Source of the DNA: Clostridiales bacterium
GTDB taxonomy: Bacteria; Bacillota; Clostridia; Christensenellales; CAG-314
Length of the DNA: 40,609 nucleotides
Direction of reading: 5' to 3'
Assembly: GCA_022508345.1 (NCBI GenBank)
Contig: JAFLVK010000001.1
Location: 661,841-702,449, forward strand
In this document: positions 34,520 through 40,609 of the stretch, piece after piece
How positions within the stretch are numbered: position 1 is the stretch's first letter
How the letters are laid out: every line of letters starts with the position of its first letter
Notes under the pieces: generated by a model
Databases searched by the model: none
What the model saw: the letters and a program-made list of their open reading frames with translations, nothing else
What the model was told of the DNA's origin: nothing
Translations under genes and position numbers: made by a program

Positions 34520-35908
34520 ATGATAACGGTAGTTGGAATGGGCAGAAAAGTTGGCGATTTAACCATGGACGGCAGGGCGGCGATAGAAAGTGCCGACGTC
34601 GTTGTGGTGAAGTCGGAACGCACTCACGTAGCAGATGCTGTCAAGGCTATTCGCGACGGCGCCATTTACTGCGACGATTTGTACGAGCAGGCAAGCGATT
34701 TCGACAGCCTGAATGATGCAATAATCAATAGGTTGAAATCCTTTGGCAACAAAAAGGTGGTTTTTTGCGTAGTGGGTGAGGGCGCTGACGACACAACGGT
34801 GCAGCAGCTAAATGGCGCCAAGATAATTGCCGGCGTGGGGCTACATTCGGCGGTTGTTGCTGGTGGGTTGTTGCCCGCTACAGTTGTATACGCAGCATAC
34901 GACCTAGTAATGACGCCACGCATCCGTATCTTGCCGCTGCCTACCGTTGTAAAATGTATTGACGACAAATATATCGCAAGCGAAGTGCAACTGCGGTTAC
35001 TTTCGGCATTCGAGCCGGAGACCGAAGTTGTTTTTTGCTGTAAAAATACAGTTAAGAAAATAGCCTTGTTTGAGCTGACAAAGCAACGCTTCGACTATCA
35101 GGCAACGCTGTACATCAAGCCGCAACCTCTTGTGGAGCGCAAGGTGTTCAGTTACTTCGACTGTGCCGACATCATGACGGTGCTGTGTGGCGAAAACGGC
35201 TGCCCGTGGGATAGAGAGCAAACGCACAAGAGCATAATCAAAAACGTCATCGAGGAAGCCTACGAGCTTGCCGATGCCCTGGAAAAGGAGGACACCGATC
35301 ACGTTGTGGAGGAGCTGGGCGACTTGCTCATGCAGGTGATATTCCACCTGGAAATAGCACACAACAACGGCGAATTTGAACCCGACGCGGTGTACACAGG
35401 GCTTTGTCGCAAGCTTATCGACCGTCACCCGCATGTATTCGGCGAAGTGGTGGCGCATGACGCCGACGAATCACTGGGCGTGTGGGAAAAGCAGAAACTC
35501 AAGGAACACAAAATCAAGAGTACGGCGGAAAACGTACTGGATGTTCCGCGTGGAATGTCTGCTCTCATGCGTGCGCAAAAGGTGCAATCGCGCGCAAGCA
35601 AGGGCAGCTTCGACTTCAAGGATAAACAACAAATCGTAGACAAACTGCAAGAGGAATTGCACGAATTTTTGAATGCGACAAATGACGAACTCCAAATGGA
35701 AGGTGGCGATTTGCTGTTTGTCGTTGTCAATCTGTTGCGCTTTTCGGGGGTGGATTCCGAAACGGCGTTGCTGTTGTCCACAGAGAAATTTGTAAACCGT
35801 GTTGTGGAGTGTGAGAGAATTTTATCTTTGAACGGGGAAACTTTAAAGAACGTATCTCAGGAGCGATTTGACGAAATTTGGAACGAGGCGAAGCATAATG
35901 TCGGTTGA
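34520..35908 (+). CDS. mazG: YabN-like fusion: methylase-like domain plus MazG nucleotide pyrophosphohydrolase
   Basis: MazG proteins hydrolyse nucleoside triphosphates to monophosphates and remove damaged nucleotides. The N-terminal 200 residues resemble the tetrapyrrole/SAM methylase domain of Bacillus YabN (MITVVGMGRKVGDLTMDGRA), but the Gly/Pro loops are altered (CVVGEGADD where PGHP is expected), so methylase activity is doubtful. MazG begins near residue 220 with NGCPWDREQTHKS; the metal motif is E245, E246, E249, then E265 and D268. A second, weaker MazG-like repeat lies near 370-420. AAAGGAG precedes the ATG. It overlaps dus by 11 bases. Confidence 0.92.
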   Translation: MITVVGMGRKVGDLTMDGRAAIESADVVVVKSERTHVADAVKAIRDGAIYCDDLYEQASDFDSLNDAIINRLKSFGNKKVVFCVVGEGADDTTVQQLNGAKIIAGVGLHSAVVAGGLLPATVVYAAYDLVMTPRIRILPLPTVVKCIDDKYIASEVQLRLLSAFEPETEVVFCCKNTVKKIALFELTKQRFDYQATLYIKPQPLVERKVFSYFDCADIMTVLCGENGCPWDREQTHKSIIKNVIEEAYELADALEKEDTDHVVEELGDLLMQVIFHLEIAHNNGEFEPDAVYTGLCRKLIDRHPHVFGEVVAHDADESLGVWEKQKLKEHKIKSTAENVLDVPRGMSALMRAQKVQSRASKGSFDFKDKQQIVDKLQEELHEFLNATNDELQMEGGDLLFVVVNLLRFSGVDSETALLLSTEKFVNRVVECERILSLNGETLKNVSQERFDEIWNEAKHNVG

Positions 35909-36857
35909 TAAACTGTTCACGAACAAAACGCGCACAATTCTTGCGCCCATGGCAGGCTACACCGACTACGCATTTCGTTCCATTTGTAGGCAGTACGGCG
36001 TGGGCTTGACCGTTACGGAAATGGTGAGCAGCAAGGCGTTGACTATGGACAACGAGCTGTCCAAAAAGATGCTGTACCGTGAATCGAATGACACCCCTTC
36101 CTTTTGTCAGATATTCGGACACGAGCCCGAAGTGATGGCGGATAGCGTAACATTGCCCGAGGTTAAAGCGTACGAGGGTGTGGACATCAACATGGGTTGC
36201 CCTGTCAAAAAGATTGTAAAGAGCGGCGACGGTTCGGCACTGCTTGAAAACCCCAAACTGGCGTCACAGTGCATAACAGCAGTAAAGCGTGCGATAGGGG
36301 ACAAGCCATTGTCGGTGAAATTCCGCTTGGGTGTAAATGACAGCAGTGGCGCGGTGGACTTTGCCAAGATGTGCAAAGACAGCGGAGCGGACTTTATCAC
36401 GGTGCATTTCCGCACGCGCAACCAAATGTATTCGGGGCAGGCAAGCTACACGCTATTGCCGGAAATTGCCAAGGTGGGCATACCCGTATTTGCCAATGGC
36501 GACGTATCAACGCGCCAGCAGTACTTGCGTTTGCTGGATATGGGTGCATACGGCGTAGCGGTGGGTAGAGGCGCACTGGGTAAGCCGTATATATTTGCCG
36601 AGCTTGCAGACAACTCCTACGAGATGGACATGTATGACGTGATATCAACGCACACCGAGATGCTACTCAAAACCTTTAGCGACCGTGTTGTTGCTAACGA
36701 AATGAAAAAGCACGTTTCCGCCTACCTCAAGGGCAAGCGCAACGGCAAGTACACTGCGATAGCCGTCAATGCAGCGCACACAACGCAGGAAATTTTGCAT
36801 TTAGTTGCCGATTACCTCGCCGTTGAAGCAACCGCTAACATACACAGCAATAAATAG
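35898..36857 (+). CDS. dus: tRNA-dihydrouridine synthase
   Basis: It is an FMN enzyme that reduces uridines in tRNA to dihydrouridine. The 319-residue product begins near the family start ILAPMAGYTDYAFR and has the catalytic C101 in NMGCPVKK, then VKFRLGVND, ITVHFRTRNQMYSG, VFANGDVSTRQQYLRLL and GVAVGRGALGKPYIF. It is closest by eye to the DusB group found in Bacillota. The ATG at 35898 lies within the end of mazG with GAGG upstream, implying coupled translation. A product of 319 residues is normal. Confidence 0.95.
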   Translation: MSVDKLFTNKTRTILAPMAGYTDYAFRSICRQYGVGLTVTEMVSSKALTMDNELSKKMLYRESNDTPSFCQIFGHEPEVMADSVTLPEVKAYEGVDINMGCPVKKIVKSGDGSALLENPKLASQCITAVKRAIGDKPLSVKFRLGVNDSSGAVDFAKMCKDSGADFITVHFRTRNQMYSGQASYTLLPEIAKVGIPVFANGDVSTRQQYLRLLDMGAYGVAVGRGALGKPYIFAELADNSYEMDMYDVISTHTEMLLKTFSDRVVANEMKKHVSAYLKGKRNGKYTAIAVNAAHTTQEILHLVADYLAVEATANIHSNK

Positions 36858-36867
36858 TGAGAGAAAA

Positions 36868-37353
36868 ATGATACATATAGTTTTAGTAGAGCCGGAAATT
36901 CCGCAAAACACAGGCAATATTGTGCGCACAGCCGCAGCCACTGGCAGTGTGGTGCATTTGGTGCGCCCGCTGGGCTTCGACACAAGCGACCGCATGCTAA
37001 AGCGTGCAGGTCTCGACTACTGGAAGGACTGTGAGATTAACTACTGGGATAGCTTTGCCGAGCTGCGCGAGAAGTATCCCGACAAGGCATTCTATTTCTT
37101 TTCCACCAAGGCGCAAAAGAGCCATTGCGACCCCACTTACCCCAACGACGTATTTTTGGTGTTCGGCAAGGAAACTAAGGGACTGCCCGAACAGCTGATT
37201 CACGACAACTACGAGCACGCCGTGCGCATACCCATGATTGCCGACACCCGTTCGCTCAATCTGTCCAATTCGGTGGCGATTGCGGTGTACGAAGTGCTAC
37301 GTCAGCGCAATTTCGACGGCTTCAATTTCGTGGGGCATTTGAGAGAGTTTTAA
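36868..37353 (+). CDS. trmL: tRNA (cytidine/uridine-34 2'-O)-methyltransferase, TrmL-type
   Basis: It is a SPOUT methyltransferase that adds a methyl group to the wobble base ribose of certain leucine tRNAs. The 161-residue product is about the size of TrmL (around 157). It has the three SPOUT motifs: PEIPQNTGNIVRT near the start, VFGKETKGLP, and RIPMIADTRSLNLSNSVAIA, the last forming the knot. The start at 36868 has only GTGAGAGA upstream, ten bases after dus, so it is probably in the same transcript. It ends just before repeat copy 3. Confidence 0.94.
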   Translation: MIHIVLVEPEIPQNTGNIVRTAAATGSVVHLVRPLGFDTSDRMLKRAGLDYWKDCEINYWDSFAELREKYPDKAFYFFSTKAQKSHCDPTYPNDVFLVFGKETKGLPEQLIHDNYEHAVRIPMIADTRSLNLSNSVAIAVYEVLRQRNFDGFNFVGHLREF

Positions 37354-37390
37354 TGCTGACCGAAGTAATGTTTTACAACTGCAACACTAT

Positions 37391-37478
37391 GAACGAGGGT
37401 GTTCGGCGCAAAATAATCTGCAACGAGCGCATGCGTGCGCGCAGCAAAGCCTTTTTGCGACGAATTCCCGATGTGAGG
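37391..37478 (+). repeat. Dispersed structured repeat, copy 3
   Basis: The copy has GTGTTC, then the core CAAAATAATCTGCA, identical to copy 1, followed by CGAGCGC. TTCG(G)CGCAAAA (37402-37413) pairs with TTTTGCG(A)CGAA (37453-37464), the same stem position as in copies 1 and 2 but with different bases on both arms. The 3' end (GATGTGAGG) supplies the ribosome site of the following esterase gene. Confidence 0.65.
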
Positions 37479-37482
37479 AATT

Positions 37483-38316
37483 ATGTTAAAAATCGAAAGC
37501 TTTGAAATGGAAATAACGCCACTCAAACGCACGCGCAAGGTGTGGGTGTATCTGCCCGACAACTACGACGAAAAGGGTGACGGCTTCCCCGTAATATATA
37601 TGCACGACGGTCAAAACCTCTTTTACGACGAGCTTACCGCTTACGGCACGGCGTGGCATGTAGACAGGTGCTTGGACGATATCTACGCTAAAACAGGCAA
37701 AAGCTGTATCGTTGTAGGCGTGGAGTGTAGCGGCGAGCGCAGGCTGTCGGAATACAGCCCCTGGAAGATAAATGCTCTTGCATTCAAGGAAAAGCGCACA
37801 ATTGCCAAGCACGACCGCGGTGGTGATGGAAGGGAATTTAGCCAATGGTTTGCCACAACCTTGAAGCTGTACATCGACGAGCATTACAACACCGACACGC
37901 GCCGTTTTGCAACTGCGGTAGCGGGTAGCAGTATGGGTGGGCTTATCAGCTGTTACCTTGGTTTGCATTATCAACAAGTGTACGAAACGATGGGGCTGTT
38001 TTCCACCTATACGGAATTTAATCAAGCAGCTTTTGACAGGTTTGTTCGCAAAACTGCGCAAACCCAACCTCAACACGCGTTTATATATTGTGGCGGAAAA
38101 GAGGGTGACGACTTCACGACAAATGGGCGAATGCTGCGCAATTCCTGCAAGCTGTACAAAACACTGTCGAAACGCAACCTGCACTGCGAATTGGTGCTCA
38201 ATTCCGATTTGCCCCATTATGAAGCAGCTTGGGAAATATATTTCTACAAGTTCGCGCAGGACTTCCTCAATCGTTACTACGAAACATCTTTACAAAATCA
38301 ACGGGCTGATATATAA
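37483..38316 (+). CDS. Alpha/beta-hydrolase esterase (PF00756-type)
   Basis: A cytoplasmic esterase of 277 residues without a signal peptide. The start VWVYLPDNYDEKGDGFPVIY is followed by MHDGQNLF, a common stretch in this family. The nucleophile S150 lies in GSSMGG, an acid residue is likely near residue 205-215, and the catalytic His is probably in LPHYEAAW near the C-terminus. The family includes feruloyl, acetylxylan and siderophore esterases; the substrate here cannot be named. TGAGGAA lies before the ATG at 37483, inside the end of repeat copy 3. The last codons contain the promoter of maf. Confidence 0.85.
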   Translation: MLKIESFEMEITPLKRTRKVWVYLPDNYDEKGDGFPVIYMHDGQNLFYDELTAYGTAWHVDRCLDDIYAKTGKSCIVVGVECSGERRLSEYSPWKINALAFKEKRTIAKHDRGGDGREFSQWFATTLKLYIDEHYNTDTRRFATAVAGSSMGGLISCYLGLHYQQVYETMGLFSTYTEFNQAAFDRFVRKTAQTQPQHAFIYCGGKEGDDFTTNGRMLRNSCKLYKTLSKRNLHCELVLNSDLPHYEAAWEIYFYKFAQDFLNRYYETSLQNQRADI

Positions 38317-38317
38317 T
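38289..38317 (+). promoter_or_regulatory. Strong promoter inside the end of the esterase gene, driving maf
   Basis: TTTACA (38289-38294), an exact 17-base spacer and a perfect TATAAT (38312-38317). Transcription should start at about 38324, two bases before the maf ATG, so the mRNA would be leaderless or nearly so. AAGG just before the ATG is too near to be a ribosome site. Confidence 0.78.
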
Positions 38318-38325
38318 AAAAAGGT

Positions 38326-38880
38326 ATGAAACTTATACTTGCAAGCAATTCTCCGCGCAGACGTGAGCTGCTTCACAAATTGGGTTACCCGTTTGAGATT
38401 ATCCCGTCCAACTGCGAAGAAATAACAACCTCGCTAAAGCCTACGGACATAGTGCAGGATCTGGCAACGCTCAAGGCGCGAGAGGTGTTTAAAACGCACT
38501 CGAACAGTGTAGTTATCGGCTGCGACACGGTAGTTGACTTCAACGGCGAAATCTTCGGCAAACCCAAGGATCACGCCGATGCACACCGTATGCTACATCA
38601 GCTTAGTGGCAACACGCACTACGTACACACGGGTGTGTGCATATTAAGCCCTGTAGGCGAATGGTTGTTTTGCGACAGTACCAAGGTAGTGTTCCGAGCC
38701 CTTTCGGACAAGGAAATACAGGACTACATTGACAGGGGCGAAGCGGACGGCAAAGCGGGCGCCTACGGCATACAGGACGACAGCCACTTTGCGGAAAGCT
38801 ACGAGGGCGATTTCGACAACGTGGTCGGGTTGCCGACGTACAGAGTGCGCGAGATATTAGACAAAATTTACAAAAGGTGA
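38326..38880 (+). CDS. maf: Maf family nucleotide pyrophosphatase
   Basis: Maf proteins hydrolyse dTTP, UTP and modified nucleotides and are linked to septum formation in Bacillus. The 184-residue product has the P-loop-like start MKLILASNSPRRRELL and the catalytic region GCDTVVDFNGEIFGKPKD, then LSGNTHYVHTGV and GKAGAYGIQ. The sequence is closest to the dTTP/UTP-specific (YhdE) branch. Maf often precedes mreB in Bacillota; here a divergent MreB-like gene follows four bases later, with its ribosome site AAAGGTGA overlapping the maf stop. Confidence 0.95.
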   Translation: MKLILASNSPRRRELLHKLGYPFEIIPSNCEEITTSLKPTDIVQDLATLKAREVFKTHSNSVVIGCDTVVDFNGEIFGKPKDHADAHRMLHQLSGNTHYVHTGVCILSPVGEWLFCDSTKVVFRALSDKEIQDYIDRGEADGKAGAYGIQDDSHFAESYEGDFDNVVGLPTYRVREILDKIYKR

Positions 38881-38884
38881 TACT

Positions 38885-39841
38885 ATGGCAAATTACGAAT
38901 TGGTTTTTGACTTTGGTTCGGCTTACATTTCCGCAGGACTTAAGGACGACGGTTTTACAGACAAAATTCCCGCAGTGGTAGCAGTTGCCGGCGACGGACA
39001 GCTTGTAGGCGTTGGCGTTGAGGCATTGCGGCTTTCCAACACTGTAGGCAGCGGGGTAAAACTCACCCATCCCATTCTTGAGGGGGCAATTATCGACACC
39101 GAGGGCGCAAAGGCGTTGATTTCGGCGTTGTTGAACCGCCTTGTTAACTACAAGATGAGCGCCTTTTCCCGTTACAACGTGACGTGCGCTGTGCCATGCG
39201 GATTGATTTCCAGCGACAAAAACACAATCGAAGCCGTATTTTTGAGCCTGGGCGCCAAGCAGGTAACCTTTATTGAAACGCCCCTTGCAGACAGCGCGTA
39301 CCTGTTCAACGAATTTCGCACACGTCAGGGCGTTGTGGTGAACATCGGCTACGACTGCACCGATTTGGCGATAGTATCCGCCAATACCATAGCAGCAGGC
39401 TGCACCTTGTACTACAGCGGCAAAAGCCTCACCGAGGCGATAATGGAACGTATCCTATCCAAATATATGATACAGCTCAGCTTCGACGCGGCGGAGTATC
39501 TCAAGCTCAACTGCGCAAGCTTGTATCCTAACGACTCTACTGTGGTGGCGGTATCGGGCGTAAACACACAGTCGGGCGTAACGGAGCAGGTTAACATCAG
39601 TTCTAAGGAGCTGTACGACACGGTAGTGGAGTTTGTGCGCAAGTACGTCAAGATTATTCAAAGCCTTATCGCCAGCGTACGCGACGACCTCGCAACGCTT
39701 GTGCGCACCGACGGCGTAATGCTGTGCGGTGGCGGGGCAAAGCTTGCTGGGCTGGACACCTTCCTGCAAGGAGAGCTGGGTATGCCGATATATGTATCCA
39801 GCTACCCCGAAGACGTAACAATCAAGGGGCTGTTGTCGTAA
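38885..39841 (+). CDS. Divergent MreB-like actin-fold protein
   Basis: The 318-residue product follows the actin-fold layout of MreB. Phosphate loop 1 is DFGSAYISAG (9-18), a middle part has VTCAVPCGLISSDKN and VTFIETPLADSAYL, phosphate loop 2 lies near 150-160 and the adenosine loop MLCGGGAKLAGL at 279-290. In MreB, loop 2 normally reads DIGGGTT; here it is NIGYDCT, with both later glycines lost, and loop 1 lacks the usual threonine. ATP hydrolysis may be impaired. Usual partners mreC and mreD do not follow. It could be a regulator or relic of MreB, or a distinct actin-like protein. Confidence is good for the fold and low for the role. Confidence 0.75.
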   Translation: MANYELVFDFGSAYISAGLKDDGFTDKIPAVVAVAGDGQLVGVGVEALRLSNTVGSGVKLTHPILEGAIIDTEGAKALISALLNRLVNYKMSAFSRYNVTCAVPCGLISSDKNTIEAVFLSLGAKQVTFIETPLADSAYLFNEFRTRQGVVVNIGYDCTDLAIVSANTIAAGCTLYYSGKSLTEAIMERILSKYMIQLSFDAAEYLKLNCASLYPNDSTVVAVSGVNTQSGVTEQVNISSKELYDTVVEFVRKYVKIIQSLIASVRDDLATLVRTDGVMLCGGGAKLAGLDTFLQGELGMPIYVSSYPEDVTIKGLLS

Positions 39842-39933
39842 CGAGTGAGCACACAACATTATTTTAAAAGTAAAGCTGTAAAAACTTTATTCTATACATC
39901 AAAAATAACAAATACATTATGGAGGTACATACA

Positions 39934-40470
39934 ATGAAATCTTTGAAAGGCACCAAGACAGAACAAAATCTCATGGCTGCATTCGCAGGCGAAAGCCAAG
40001 CAAGAAACAAGTACGATTACTACGCATCCAAGGCTAAAAAGGACGGATACGAGCAAATAGCTGCAATTTTTTCCGAAACAGCTAACAATGAAAAGGAACA
40101 CGCAAAACTGTGGTTCAAGCTTTTCCACGGTATCAACAGCACACTTGACAACCTTTTGGACGCAGCTGCTGGTGAAAACTACGAATGGACGGAAATGTAC
40201 AAGGAATTTGCTGAAATCGCAGACAAGGAAGGCTTCCCCGAAATCGCAGCACAGTTTAGGGGCGTTGCAGCAATCGAAAAGCACCACGAAGAACGCTACA
40301 ACAAGCTTGCAAAGGCTGTTAAGGGTGGCGAAGTATTTGTGAAGCTCACCGAAAACGTATGGGTTTGCCGTAATTGCGGTCATATCCACGTTGGTAAGTC
40401 CGCTCCCGAGCTTTGCCCTGTTTGCGCACATCCGCAAGCATACTTTGAACTTCTTAAAGAAAACTTCTAA
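39934..40470 (+). CDS. rbr: Rubrerythrin
   Basis: Rubrerythrin reduces hydrogen peroxide in the cytoplasm of anaerobes. The 178-residue product has a four-helix ferritin-like domain with the iron ligand pattern E-x6-Y ([13 protein letters not shown]), [13 protein letters not shown] and the second pair in [11 protein letters not shown]. It is followed by a C-terminal rubredoxin domain with C145, C148, C161 and C164 (CRNCG and CPVC). Domain order and size are standard. GGAGGT at 39921-39926 fixes the ATG at 39934. The promoter in the 92-base gap is not clear: TATACA (39893-39898) is a possible -10 box. No PerR-type site could be made out. Confidence 0.96.
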   Translation: MKSLKGTKTEQNLMAAFAGESQARNKYDYYASKAKKDGYEQIAAIFSETANNEKEHAKLWFKLFHGINSTLDNLLDAAAGENYEWTEMYKEFAEIADKEGFPEIAAQFRGVAAIEKHHEERYNKLAKAVKGGEVFVKLTENVWVCRNCGHIHVGKSAPELCPVCAHPQAYFELLKENF

Positions 40471-40515
40471 TTGGCAAAAAATGCAAAAAATTTGCAAAAA
40501 ACTTTTTGTATTTGA

Positions 40516-40544
40516 TTGACATTATTTGCCATATGTAGTATATT
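40516..40544 (+). promoter_or_regulatory. Promoter of a gene beyond the window end
   Basis: Perfect TTGACA (40516-40521), a 17-base spacer and TATATT (40539-40544). The start should be near 40551. The gene it drives is not included. Confidence 0.82.
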
Positions 40545-40551
40545 AAATAGG

Positions 40552-40576
40552 CTGTTGCATTACGCAATAGCAACAG
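40552..40576 (+). promoter_or_regulatory. Hairpin at the very 5' end of the last transcript
   Basis: CTGTTGC (40552-40558) pairs with GCAACAG (40570-40576), and the inner TTGC/GCAA offers a competing pairing. It begins at the predicted transcription start, so it may protect the mRNA end or be part of a leader that continues past the window. Confidence 0.45.
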
Positions 40577-40609
40577 AAGCTTGACAACAGAATAGTAAGA
40601 AGAATTGAA

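Noticed and set aside
37391-37478. Integron attC site
   Set aside because: The hairpin with an unpaired base recalls attC, but the core sites (GTTRRRY and RYYYAAC) are absent and no integrase or cassette pattern is seen.
21036-37478. CRISPR array
   Set aside because: The repeat copies are thousands of bases apart, imperfect and in both orientations; there is no regular spacer pattern and no cas gene.
39842-39933. PerR- or Fur-type operator before rubrerythrin
   Set aside because: The gap is AT-rich, but no inverted repeat close to the known consensus could be found by eye.

Overview
This window looks like chromosomal DNA of a low-oxygen, gut-associated member of the Bacillota, most likely a non-spore-forming clostridial lineage. 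The lineage evidence is the gene order. A complete S10-spc-alpha ribosomal protein block runs from rpsJ to rplQ, with secY-adk-map, a KOW-domain gene, infA and rpmJ inside it and rpsD placed between rpsK and rpoA, as in clostridia. S14 is the short zinc-binding form. A later cluster resembles the Bacillus pth-mfd-yabM-yabN region. A bile salt hydrolase points to an animal gut, and a flavodiiron protein plus a rubrerythrin point to an anaerobe that copes with traces of oxygen. I cannot name a genus.

Layout. 1-3346: the end of an oligopeptide ABC transporter operon, with two ATPases (OppD-like, cut by the window edge, and OppF-like), each carrying a large extra helical segment. 3481-4536: two small related membrane proteins. 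4537-4960: terminator, strong promoter and a leader of about 255 nt. 4961-21034: ribosomal protein block on the + strand, ending at a strong terminator. 21252-21956: a lone AT-rich membrane protein gene, convergent with bile salt hydrolase (22992-22021, minus). 23128-24946: a small anchored protein, a flavodiiron protein and a DUF4177-like peptide. 24995-25558 (minus): pth. 25774-36857: mfd, a PrsA/SurA-like lipoprotein, a PlsC-like acyltransferase with a zinc ribbon, a SpoVB/MurJ-like flippase, YabN/MazG and Dus. 36868-39841: a TrmL-type tRNA methyltransferase, an esterase, Maf and a divergent MreB-like protein. 39934-40470: rubrerythrin. The window ends inside the leader of a further gene.

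How the genes work together. Most are housekeeping: ribosome and RNA polymerase assembly, Sec export, translation start (IF-1, Map), peptidyl-tRNA recycling, tRNA modification (Dus, TrmL), nucleotide clean-up (MazG, Maf), transcription-coupled repair (Mfd), envelope building (flippase, acyltransferase, foldase) and oxygen defence (flavodiiron protein, rubrerythrin).

The parts not explained by known gene content are: (i) a dispersed, structured repeat with three full copies and one rearranged copy in intergenic gaps, whose stems differ by compensating changes; (ii) several genes whose ATG lies exactly at the predicted transcription start, suggesting leaderless mRNAs beside ribosomal genes with strong Shine-Dalgarno sites; (iii) large insertions at different places in the paired OppD/OppF ATPases; (iv) mutually exclusive hairpins in the rpsJ leader; (v) an actin-like protein with a degenerate phosphate-binding loop. 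I saw no CRISPR array, prophage, transposase, tRNA or rRNA gene.
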